Part shown: positions 18,213-26,864 of the stretch, in pieces
How the letters are laid out: every line of letters begins with the position of its first letter
Numbering within the stretch: position 1 is the first letter of the stretch
DNA from: Sediminibacterium sp.
GTDB taxonomy: Bacteria > Bacteroidota > Bacteroidia > Chitinophagales > Chitinophagaceae
Direction: 5' to 3'
Length of the DNA stretch: 64,000 bases
Assembly: GCA_007280515.1 (NCBI GenBank)
Contig: QYPL01000006.1
Coordinates: forward strand, 1-64,000
Translations under genes and position numbers: made by a program
Notes under the pieces: model-generated
The model's database searches: none
What the model was told of the DNA's origin: nothing
The model's input: only the letters and a program-made list of their open reading frames with translations

Positions 18213-19098
18213 TTGAATGAGTGTTTTTTAATTTTTTTAATAAATAGTAAACTCCTACCAAGGCCAGCAGTCCCCAATAAATAGGTAGGTTGTCATCCAT
18301 CATCTGATCTACTTTGGCTGGATTGTTTCTAATTGAATATAAAGTTACCACGGCTATTCCATTATTTAAAAAATGTAGTAAAATAGGTAACCAAATATTT
18401 TTTGAATAATGATAAATATAACCAAGTACCATACCCAAGGCCATTCTAGATAGAAAACCAAAAAAAGAAAAATGGATAGCGCTAAAAAAAATGGCCGTTA
18501 AAATAATAGCAGCGTAGGGTTTACCCGTTAGGTCCAATACTATTTTTTGAAGCGTGCCTCTAAAATAAACTTCTTCAATAATAGCAGGTATGATAGCTAC
18601 TGCTACTAATGCATAGGCTAAATCCACGAATGAATTCATATGCGTCATCGATAACATAGCTTTTTTATATTGGGCTTCTAAATTTTCTGCCCAATTTTTA
18701 AAATGGGTGGGTATAGGAATTTTTTCTGTCAAACTTCCTAATGCACCACTCAGTATCAAACCAGTGAGTGCTAATAATATAACAATACCTATTTGTTGGT
18801 ATGATTTTACAGCAGTAAAACCTAAATGAGTGTACCAATTTCCTTTTGCCATCATGGCTAAGGCAATGCTAGGTAAACCAAAGGCAATAATGGAGGCCAG
18901 GGCATTGGCTAATTGTGCCATGGAAGCATATTCAGGCTGCATAATAACCTTTTGCATATCTGCCAACGGAATATGCAATAATGCAGCCACTAAAGAAAAA
19001 CTAATAAGTGCCCCTACTATCATGCCAATACCTGTTAACCCTAAAAAAAGGGCCATTCGCATTGGAGGTCTCATATCAAATAATTGGTACATTTGCAA
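18187..19098 (-). CDS. CPBP family intramembrane glutamic endopeptidase
   Basis: IIPAIIEEVYFRGTLQKI; SAIHFSFFGFLSRMALGMVLGYIYHYSKNIWLPILLHFLNN. Confidence 0.93.
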   Translation of the reverse strand: MQMYQLFDMRPPMRMALFLGLTGIGMIVGALISFSLVAALLHIPLADMQKVIMQPEYASMAQLANALASIIAFGLPSIALAMMAKGNWYTHLGFTAVKSYQQIGIVILLALTGLILSGALGSLTEKIPIPTHFKNWAENLEAQYKKAMLSMTHMNSFVDLAYALVAVAIIPAIIEEVYFRGTLQKIVLDLTGKPYAAIILTAIFFSAIHFSFFGFLSRMALGMVLGYIYHYSKNIWLPILLHFLNNGIAVVTLYSIRNNPAKVDQMMDDNLPIYWGLLALVGVYYLLKKLKNTHSNAGLEKSI

Positions 19099-19131
19099 TC
19101 GTATCAGTTAGATGCAAGATAATGAATTCAT

Positions 19132-20169
19132 ATGGTTTCTATAGGCCCTATACAATTACCCGATTTTCCTCTATTACTCGCTCCTATGGAGGATGTAAGT
19201 GACCCACCATTTAGAGCCGTCTGTAAAGAAAACGGGGCCGACTTAATGTATACCGAATTCATAAGTAGTGAGGGATTAATTCGTGATGCCATTAAGAGCA
19301 GGCAAAAATTGGACATCTTTGATTACGAACGTCCCGTTGGCATTCAAATATTTGGAGGAGACGAAGAAGCCATGGCCCTATGTACAAAAATAGTAGATAC
19401 TGTCAACCCCGATTTAATTGACATTAATTTTGGATGCCCTGTAAAAAAAGTAGTCACGAAGGGCGCTGGTGCCGGTGTTTTAAAAGATTTAGATTTAATG
19501 GTAAGATTAACAGAGGCCGTAGTAAAAAGTACCAACCTGCCTGTTACTGTAAAAACAAGATTAGGCTGGGATGAAAGTTCTAAGAATATTCATGAAGCTG
19601 CCTTAAGATTACAAGACGTTGGCGTAAAAGCACTGGCCATTCATGGACGTACCAGAGTGCAGATGTATAAAGGCGAAGCCGATTGGACCTTAATAGGAGA
19701 GATAAAAAATGACCCACGTATTCATATTCCCATTTTTGGCAATGGCGATATCAATTCTCCTGAAAAAACATTAGAATATAAAAATAGATACGGCGTAGAT
19801 GGTATTATGATTGGCCGCGCTGCCATTGGCTATCCTTGGATTTTTAGAGAAATAAAACATTTTCTAGAAACTGGAGAAAGAAGAGCCGACCCTACTATTG
19901 AAGAGCGTGTAGAAGTAGCAAGACAACATTTAATTAAATCCATGCAGTGGAAAGGTCCTATTGCAGGCATCAATGAAATGAGAAGACATTATGCCAATTA
20001 TTTAAGAGGCCTTCCTAATATTAAGGAGTATAGAAATAAATTAGTGCGCATTAACAATCAAAAAGAGATTGAAGAAGTCTTAGATGAGATTAAAGAGAAG
20101 TACAAAGATACCATGATTGAATCGGGTAAAATTGTTTTAGAAAACTACCACGAGCACTGTCCTATTTAG
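19132..20169 (+). CDS. dusB: tRNA dihydrouridine synthase DusB
   Basis: LLAPMEDVSDPPFRAVCKENGADLMYTEFIS; DINFGCPVKKVVTKGAGAGVLKD; IHGRTRVQMYKGEADW; GRAAIGYPWIF. Confidence 0.95.
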   Translation: MVSIGPIQLPDFPLLLAPMEDVSDPPFRAVCKENGADLMYTEFISSEGLIRDAIKSRQKLDIFDYERPVGIQIFGGDEEAMALCTKIVDTVNPDLIDINFGCPVKKVVTKGAGAGVLKDLDLMVRLTEAVVKSTNLPVTVKTRLGWDESSKNIHEAALRLQDVGVKALAIHGRTRVQMYKGEADWTLIGEIKNDPRIHIPIFGNGDINSPEKTLEYKNRYGVDGIMIGRAAIGYPWIFREIKHFLETGERRADPTIEERVEVARQHLIKSMQWKGPIAGINEMRRHYANYLRGLPNIKEYRNKLVRINNQKEIEEVLDEIKEKYKDTMIESGKIVLENYHEHCPI

Positions 20170-20203
20170 CGAGTCTAATTTTTAAATACCTAATAAACTT
20201 GCA

Positions 20204-20881
20204 TTATTTTTTTTCAATAGCTTCCAATACTAGAGCGTCCATTGGATCCACTGTCATAGGGAAATAATTTGTAAGCGTCCCTTCTTCATTCACTAAATAT
20301 TTACAAAAATTCCAAGCAGGCTCCTGCACATTCCAACCATTAATGGACTTATCCGACAACCACTTAAACACTTCATTTTGTTGACTCTTTTTTACCACAA
20401 TGGATTTAGCCATTAAAGGAAAGCTGACTCCATAATTCTTTTTACAAAAAGCAGCAATACTTTCATTATCCTTAGTTTCTTGCTCTTTAAAGTCATTGGC
20501 AGGAAAGCCAATTACTACAAGGCTTTCAGCATATTTTTCTTGTAATTTTTCTAGGGCTTCATATTGTCCGGTAAAACCGCAATCACTAGCGGTGTTTACA
20601 ATTAAAACTTTCTTTCCTTTCAAAGAAGCAAAATTAAACTCCTTTCCATTGATGTCCTTAGTGGTTAAACTATAAAAAGAAACAATGGGTGTTTTATTTT
20701 CTGTATTGACCTGTGTTTGTTTTTTTCCTGCCCCCTTACTCGACCAAATAATAGCTGGATACATGGTCTTTAAAATAGATTGTCGATAAGACATACCTTG
20801 TTTTTTCATCAGTAGTGTTACTGAAACTAAAATACCTATGGCGATGGCAATTTTTATCATAATATTTTTTTTATTTTTCAA
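20204..20881 (-). CDS. Glutathione peroxidase family protein
   Basis: LKGKKVLIVNTASDCGFTGQYEALEKLQEKY; VIGFPANDFKEQE; WNFCKYLVNEEG; Cys (not Sec) at the active site. Confidence 0.93.
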   Translation of the reverse strand: MKNKKNIMIKIAIAIGILVSVTLLMKKQGMSYRQSILKTMYPAIIWSSKGAGKKQTQVNTENKTPIVSFYSLTTKDINGKEFNFASLKGKKVLIVNTASDCGFTGQYEALEKLQEKYAESLVVIGFPANDFKEQETKDNESIAAFCKKNYGVSFPLMAKSIVVKKSQQNEVFKWLSDKSINGWNVQEPAWNFCKYLVNEEGTLTNYFPMTVDPMDALVLEAIEKK

Positions 20882-20928
20882 TCTATTTTATTTAAAATTA
20901 TACACTTGTAAAAAATTATCCCATTCAA

Positions 20929-22296
20929 CTACCCAATTAGTCTTTTCAATAACCAAGCCTTGCCTTTATAAGGAGGGTATTTAAAACTAGGATCTATCCA
21001 AGTGGGTGTTTTTAATACCGACTTTGTATGGGTAAATGTATCAAAACTTAATTTGCCATGATAACCTCCTGTTCCGCTGAAACCCCTACCACCAAAGGGC
21101 AATTCATGATTGGTGATATGCATAGTCGCATTGTTTACACAAGCACCCCCTGAAGGCACATTGGTTAACCAATAATCTTCATCATTTTTATTTTCAGTGA
21201 ATACATAAAAGGCTAATGGATTTGGATTTTTTTGAATAATGGCCAAGGCTTCTTCTCTGTTTTCATAAGTAAGCACGGGAAGGATAGGGCCAAAAATTTC
21301 GTCCTGCATAATTTTTGCATCTGGATGCACCCCTACCATAATGGTGGGTTCTATAAATAATTTTTCTCTATTTGATTTTCCTCCATATACAATTTCACCA
21401 TCTGATAAATAAGAAGTAAGACGTAACCATTGTTTATCATTAATTATTTTTCCATAATGTTCTGAATTTTCTGCATCAGCACCATAAAATGCTTGCAGTG
21501 CAATAATTAATTCTTTTATTAAATTATCTTTTAAATGACTAGGTACTAATATATAGTCAGGGGCAATACACATTTGACCGCAATTAGAAAATTTTGGATT
21601 CGCTAAACGGCGCGCTGCCACTCTTATATTGGCATCATCACCAATCACTGCAGGGCTCTTCCCACCTAACTCTAAAGTCACCGGTACTAATTGCTCAGCT
21701 GCTAATTTGTAAATTATTTTTCCCACCATGGTGCTGCCCGTATAAAAAATATGGTCGAATCTATTTTCAGTAAGTAGTGGTGGAAGTACCGAAGCACCAT
21801 CCCCTTCTAAATACATCATATAATTTTCAGGAAATAAAGAATGAATTATTTTTTGCATCACCGCTGCCGTGGCTGGGGCAAACTCAGATGGTTTTAAGAC
21901 CGCACAATTTCCTCCAGCAATGGCTCCTATGAGTGGAGTGAATAATAATTGAAAAGGATAGTTCCAAGGAGCAATAATACAAACCACGCCCAAGGGTTCT
22001 TGAATGGTATAACTAGAAGAAGGCATATTGACCAAGTTGGTGGAAACCGAATTAGGTTCCATCCAGCCCTTTAAATGCTTGATGGTGTAGTTTAATTCAC
22101 TTAAGAAAAAGCCTACCTCGGTAGCCCAAGCATCTTCGTCGGTTTTTTTCAAATCCAAATAAAGTGCTTGGTACAATTGTTTTTCAGCCTCTAATACAGC
22201 TTTTTTTAAGCGTTCAAGTTGTTGTATTCTGAAGGCGTAAGACTGGGTAGCGCCAGTGGCAAAATAGGAACGTAGGTTATCAATAGTAGTAGACAT
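20929..22296 (-). CDS. Aldehyde dehydrogenase family protein (class 3-like)
   Basis: APWNYPFQLLFTPLIGAIAGGNCAVLKPSE; VTLELGGKSPAVI; NCGQMCIAPDYILV; LPFGGRGFSGTGGYHGKLSFDTFTH. Confidence 0.95.
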   Translation of the reverse strand: MSTTIDNLRSYFATGATQSYAFRIQQLERLKKAVLEAEKQLYQALYLDLKKTDEDAWATEVGFFLSELNYTIKHLKGWMEPNSVSTNLVNMPSSSYTIQEPLGVVCIIAPWNYPFQLLFTPLIGAIAGGNCAVLKPSEFAPATAAVMQKIIHSLFPENYMMYLEGDGASVLPPLLTENRFDHIFYTGSTMVGKIIYKLAAEQLVPVTLELGGKSPAVIGDDANIRVAARRLANPKFSNCGQMCIAPDYILVPSHLKDNLIKELIIALQAFYGADAENSEHYGKIINDKQWLRLTSYLSDGEIVYGGKSNREKLFIEPTIMVGVHPDAKIMQDEIFGPILPVLTYENREEALAIIQKNPNPLAFYVFTENKNDEDYWLTNVPSGGACVNNATMHITNHELPFGGRGFSGTGGYHGKLSFDTFTHTKSVLKTPTWIDPSFKYPPYKGKAWLLKRLIG

Positions 22297-22376
22297 AAAT
22301 AATAGTGATGAATATTAGTAGTAAGTATTAACAGTATTGGGTAAAAGCAACAAATCTTAAGCAATTTAAGCCTTAT

Positions 22377-22414
22377 TTTGATATGCGAAGCTTCATTTAT
22401 TCGCTTATCAAAAT
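22377..22414. repeat. Intergenic hairpin upstream of the Gfo/Idh/MocA gene
   Basis: attttgata-t-gcgaa-gcttcattta-ttcgc-t-tatcaaaat: 9-bp plus 5-bp stem. Confidence 0.6.
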
Positions 22415-22505
22415 AATTATGAAAATTCAGAAATTTTTAATAATTTAACGTACTTAATTTAACAAGTCAATTAACAAAGATTATAAACCAAAATAACGAT
22501 TTGCT

Positions 22506-23966
22506 ATGTCCAAGAGAAAATCAGACAACACAAGAAGGGATTTTATTAAAAATTCTGCGCTTGCATTAGGAGGCTTTTACATTTTACCTAGGCACGTGTT
22601 AGGTGGAAAAGGATTTATCGCACCAAGTGATAAATTACAAGTAGCTGGTATCGGTGCCGGCGGAAAAGGTGAAAGTGATTTATTTGCTTTCTATAGTAGC
22701 GGCAAAGCAGATATTGCTTTTTTATGTGATGTCGATGATAGACAAGCTGTAAAAAGTCGTGAAAGATATCCAAAAGCAAAATACTATAAAGACTATAGAG
22801 AAATGTTAGACAAAGAACATATGCATTTCGATGCTTGTTCTGTATCTACACCCGATCATATGCACGGTGTGCAAGCGATGGCCGCTATGCAATTAGGCAA
22901 GCATGTTTACGTTCAAAAACCAATGGCACATGATATTTACGAAGCACGTATTATGACCAAGGCCGCGCACGATTATAATGTAGTTACGCAGATGGGTAAC
23001 CAAGGTTCTTCAGGAGATGGCGTGCGCATTTTACAAGACTGGCATACTGCTGGATTAATTGGTGATGTTCATACTATTTATTGTTATACCGATAGACCGG
23101 TTTGGCCTCAAGGCGTGAACCGTCCTGTAATAACTAGTCCCACTGCTATACCTGCTGAATTAGATTTTAATTTATGGTTAGGTACGGCTCCTCAAAAAGA
23201 TTATTTCGACGGTTTACTTCCATTTAACTGGAGAGGATGGTGGGATTACGGAACCGGCGCATTAGGTGATATGGCTTGTCATATTATGGCACCAGCCTTT
23301 GCAGTCTGTGGTTTAGGTTATCCTATTGCAGCAGAATGTAGTGTTGCCACTCGTTACACTGCACCTTGGCAAAAATTATATGCACCAGATTCTGGTCCAA
23401 TGGGTTCTCATATTATATTAACTTTCCAAGGACAGAACGGAAAGCCGAATGTAAAATTACATTGGATGGATGGCGGTATTCAACCAGAGCGTCCAGCTGA
23501 ATTAGGACCTAATGAAATAATGGGTGACGGTGGTAATGGTGTTATTTTTGAAGGATCAAAAGGTAAGATGATGGCAGGTACTTATGGTGTCAACCCTCAA
23601 TTACTTCCAACCAACTTAACTAAAACTACTTCAGTACCTAAAACTATAGATAGAGTAAAAGGCGGAGAAGCCGGACACTATTCTGCATGGGTAGAAGCTT
23701 GTATCGCTGGTCCTGGAAGTAAAGAAGCCAAGGCTTTAAGTTCTCATTTTGATATTGCAGGTCCTTTAACAGAGTCTGTATTAATGGGTAATTTAGCTAT
23801 TAGAAGTTATGACATTAAATCTACTGATAAAAAAGGTGGCGCTACTTATCCAGGTAGAAACATTCAATTATTATGGGATGGTCCAAATATGAAAATCACC
23901 AATTTCGACGAAGCGAATCAATATGTTAAAAGAACCTATCGCGATGGTTGGAGTTTGGGTGTTTAA
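22506..23966 (+). CDS. Gfo/Idh/MocA family oxidoreductase with Tat-like signal
   Basis: TRRDFIKNSALALGGFYI twin-Arg motif; LQVAGIGAGGKGESDL; VQKPMAHDIYEARIM; DYGTGALGDMACH. Confidence 0.93.
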   Translation: MSKRKSDNTRRDFIKNSALALGGFYILPRHVLGGKGFIAPSDKLQVAGIGAGGKGESDLFAFYSSGKADIAFLCDVDDRQAVKSRERYPKAKYYKDYREMLDKEHMHFDACSVSTPDHMHGVQAMAAMQLGKHVYVQKPMAHDIYEARIMTKAAHDYNVVTQMGNQGSSGDGVRILQDWHTAGLIGDVHTIYCYTDRPVWPQGVNRPVITSPTAIPAELDFNLWLGTAPQKDYFDGLLPFNWRGWWDYGTGALGDMACHIMAPAFAVCGLGYPIAAECSVATRYTAPWQKLYAPDSGPMGSHIILTFQGQNGKPNVKLHWMDGGIQPERPAELGPNEIMGDGGNGVIFEGSKGKMMAGTYGVNPQLLPTNLTKTTSVPKTIDRVKGGEAGHYSAWVEACIAGPGSKEAKALSSHFDIAGPLTESVLMGNLAIRSYDIKSTDKKGGATYPGRNIQLLWDGPNMKITNFDEANQYVKRTYRDGWSLGV

Positions 23967-23988
23967 TATTCATTTACTTACACATTAT

Positions 23989-24022
23989 AAATCTCGGTTG
24001 CCTTTGGTAACCGAGATTTTTT
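23989..24022 (+). terminator. Intrinsic terminator after the Gfo/Idh/MocA gene
   Basis: aaatctcggttgcctttggtaaccgagatttttttat. Confidence 0.9.
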
Positions 24023-24053
24023 TATGCTACCTTTAGAAAGCAAAATATAAATC

Positions 24054-25220
24054 ATGGAAAATTTACGTGAACAGTTTTTATTAAACCCCGATATTACTTT
24101 TTTAAACTTTGGATCCTTTGGTGCCACACCCAAACCTATTTTTGATGTTTATCAAAACTGGCAAAGAGTTTTAGAAGCTGAACCTGTTCAATTTATTGCC
24201 TTCGATGGAGTCAATTATTTAGCCAATTCAAGAGCTGCGCTGGCTAAGTTTATTGGATGTCCCGATAAAGACGATTTAGTATTTGTTACTAACCCTTCTT
24301 TTGCCATCAATTTAATTGCTAAAAATTTTCCTTTAAACGAAGGTGATGAAATCTTAGCTACCGATATTGAATACGGTGCCTGCGACCGTACCTGGGATTT
24401 TTATTGCAAAAAAAATAAAGCTACTTATAGAAGACAGAAAATAAATTTACCTATTACTAACAAAGAAAAATTTATTGAAGATTTTTTTGAAGGACTAAGA
24501 CCTAGTACCAAGGCCATTTTTATTAGTCATATTACCAGCGCTACTGGTTTAATTTTTCCTGTGAAAGAAATTTGCGCAATAGCAAAATCAAAAGGACTCA
24601 TTACCATCGTTGATGGCGCCCATGTACCTGCGCATATACCTTTTAACTTAACTGAAATACAAGCCGATTTTTATACAGGGGCTTGTCATAAATGGATGAT
24701 GGCAGCTAAAGGTTGTAGTTTTTTATACGCGCATAAATCGGTTCAGCCTTTATGTGACCCTCTTATTGTTAGTTGGGGCTATAAAGCCTTCAAGCCTTCT
24801 GCTTCTACTTTCTTAGACTATCATCAAATGATAGGCACACGCGATTTTTCTGCCTTCTTAACAGTGGAGGCCTCTATTGAATTTATGGAGAAAAATAATT
24901 GGAGGGCTGTATCTAAAAAGTGTCATGATATTGTAATTACCAATGCCGAACGTTTTTATAATTTACTGGGTACAAAACCCATTAGCCCCTTAACCAGCGA
25001 ATGGATTGGTCAAATGATTAGTATTCCCATAAATACAAGCGAGCCAGAACAATTACAAAGAAAATTATTCATCGACTACAAAATTGAAATTCCTATTATG
25101 CGTCAAGAAAATGAGGTATACATGCGTTATTCTATTAATGCATTTAATACAATGGCCGATTTAGATACATTATATAATGCACTAGAGGCTATAAAAAAAG
25201 AAGCCCTACTTATAAAATAA
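24054..25220 (+). CDS. Class V aminotransferase-fold PLP enzyme (isopenicillin-N epimerase-like)
   Basis: NFGSFGATPKPIFDVYQNWQ; ANSRAALAKFIGC; TIVDGAHVPAHIPFNL; YTGACHKWMMAAKGCSFLY. Confidence 0.92.
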   Translation: MENLREQFLLNPDITFLNFGSFGATPKPIFDVYQNWQRVLEAEPVQFIAFDGVNYLANSRAALAKFIGCPDKDDLVFVTNPSFAINLIAKNFPLNEGDEILATDIEYGACDRTWDFYCKKNKATYRRQKINLPITNKEKFIEDFFEGLRPSTKAIFISHITSATGLIFPVKEICAIAKSKGLITIVDGAHVPAHIPFNLTEIQADFYTGACHKWMMAAKGCSFLYAHKSVQPLCDPLIVSWGYKAFKPSASTFLDYHQMIGTRDFSAFLTVEASIEFMEKNNWRAVSKKCHDIVITNAERFYNLLGTKPISPLTSEWIGQMISIPINTSEPEQLQRKLFIDYKIEIPIMRQENEVYMRYSINAFNTMADLDTLYNALEAIKKEALLIK

Positions 25221-25234
25221 TAGTAAGGCTTCTT
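25193..25234 (-). terminator. Terminator for minus-strand transcription, overlapping the 3' end of the class V aminotransferase gene
   Basis: aagaagccctactta...tagtaaggcttctt stem, with a T7 run when read on the minus strand. Confidence 0.7.
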
Positions 25235-25296
25235 AATCAATGTATATTTGTAAATCTATACTTTATATATACTTTTCAATTGCTTCTAGTCAATTT

Positions 25297-26151
25297 CTAC
25301 CATACTAAGCTCTTCAGGTAAGCAGCGTCGTCTTTAGCGCAATCTAATTCGGTGGTTCCTGTATAGGCTTCTTGTTCAACTATAAAATATTTAACACCTT
25401 GGGCTGTGGCTTGAGGTAATAAAGATTTATAATCGATACTGCCTTTACCTATAATGCAAGACTCAATACCAGTAGCTGTTTTAGCTAAATCTTTTATATG
25501 CACTAATTTAAAACGATTAGGGAATTTTTTCATGTAAGCAATAGGGTCAACGCCTGCGGCTACTGTCCAATACATATCCATTTCAAAATCAACGGTATCA
25601 GGATTGGTAGATTTCATCATTAAATCCTGAGGAACAATACCATCCATTGGTACAAAAGAATAATCGTGATTATGATAAGCAAAACGGATGCCATTTTTCT
25701 TCGTAATTTCTCCGCAAGCATTAAATTCATCAGAGAATTGCTTGAAATTATCAATTGATTTTTGTGCTCCTTTAAATGGGCATATTAAATACTTCATTCC
25801 AATCTCCGCTGCCTGTGCTGCCTTGCGTTCAAAGTCTTGGGTATTGTTACAATGAGAAGAAACCATTTTCATTCCCAAATCATCTAATACTTTTTTCAAC
25901 TCTGTATTTTTCATTCCCCAAAAAATACCTTTTTCTCCTTCAAAGCCCTCTATTTGTTTGAAACCAGATTTAGATAAATGTGTTAAAACACCGACTGTGT
26001 CTTTATATAAAGCTTGTTTTACTGTCCACAATTGAATACCAAATGGATTTGCTTTTCCAACCATTGCCATTAATTCGTTACCAAATGGCATGCTTAAAGC
26101 AGCACCTGCTAATGCCGTTTGACGTAGGAAGTTTCTTCTTGAATTGTTCAT
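25297..26151 (-). CDS. Sugar phosphate isomerase/epimerase-like TIM barrel with Tat-like signal
   Basis: NSRRNFLRQTALAGAALSM; NPFGIQLWTVKQALYKDTVGVL; RFAYHNHDYSFVPMDG; VHIKDLAKTATGIESCIIGKGSIDYKSLL. Confidence 0.92.
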   Translation of the reverse strand: MNNSRRNFLRQTALAGAALSMPFGNELMAMVGKANPFGIQLWTVKQALYKDTVGVLTHLSKSGFKQIEGFEGEKGIFWGMKNTELKKVLDDLGMKMVSSHCNNTQDFERKAAQAAEIGMKYLICPFKGAQKSIDNFKQFSDEFNACGEITKKNGIRFAYHNHDYSFVPMDGIVPQDLMMKSTNPDTVDFEMDMYWTVAAGVDPIAYMKKFPNRFKLVHIKDLAKTATGIESCIIGKGSIDYKSLLPQATAQGVKYFIVEQEAYTGTTELDCAKDDAAYLKSLVW

Positions 26152-26275
26152 GATATAATTTTAAAAGTTCAATGGTGAGTTCAGTTATTAATAATACTAC
26201 GAATGCAATTTTTCTATTGCACCGTTTCAGATCCCATTTGAAAGTTCTATATAATGGAGAACCTTCTATAGCTTA

Positions 26276-26839
26276 CTAAGTAGCCCAAGCCTTATCTCCT
26301 TTCTTATAAGGCACCGTTCCTTCATATTTACCAGGTACTGCAACATAACGCAAAGCCTTAGTGGCGCCTACTTCAGAACTAAAGAATCCCCAGAGGGTTA
26401 ATTCTTTTAACATGGTAAAATAATGCTTGGTCTCGTCTGGCTTTTTTGTTTTTTGAAAGGCTGATGCTTCCTTATCTAATTCAGTTAATAAGCTATGACG
26501 CTGTTCTGCAGTGGCTTGCATAAAAGTTTTTCCACTGGCTTTATTAGAAGCTTCATTTAATTTTTTCATGCCGGCCATGAAAGCAGTTTGGTCTTTAGCT
26601 TCATAACAATCATTTACAATCACTGTCATAAATTCACCCACCTTTGCTTCCTTAGCACCAGGTGTTCCCGTAGCAGGTAAAATAGTTTCCGCAATTTCAT
26701 TTAAAAATGAAATGTCGTCTTTTGTAAACTTAAGTCCAGTTGTGCCAGTTGTACAACCCGATAAAAAAGCTTCCGCGCCTAAAACGGTTCCTCCCATTAT
26801 GAGGGCTACTCTTGATAAGGCTTCTCTTCTATTCATCAT
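26276..26839 (-). CDS. Gluconate 2-dehydrogenase subunit 3 family protein, Tat/lipoprotein-like signal
   Basis: NRREALSRVALIMGGTVLGAEAFLSGCTTG; DISFLNEIAETILPATGTPGAKEAKVGEFMTVIVNDCY. Confidence 0.92.
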   Translation of the reverse strand: MMNRREALSRVALIMGGTVLGAEAFLSGCTTGTTGLKFTKDDISFLNEIAETILPATGTPGAKEAKVGEFMTVIVNDCYEAKDQTAFMAGMKKLNEASNKASGKTFMQATAEQRHSLLTELDKEASAFQKTKKPDETKHYFTMLKELTLWGFFSSEVGATKALRYVAVPGKYEGTVPYKKGDKAWAT

Positions 26840-26864
26840 AAAATAGTATTTAAAATATTATAAA

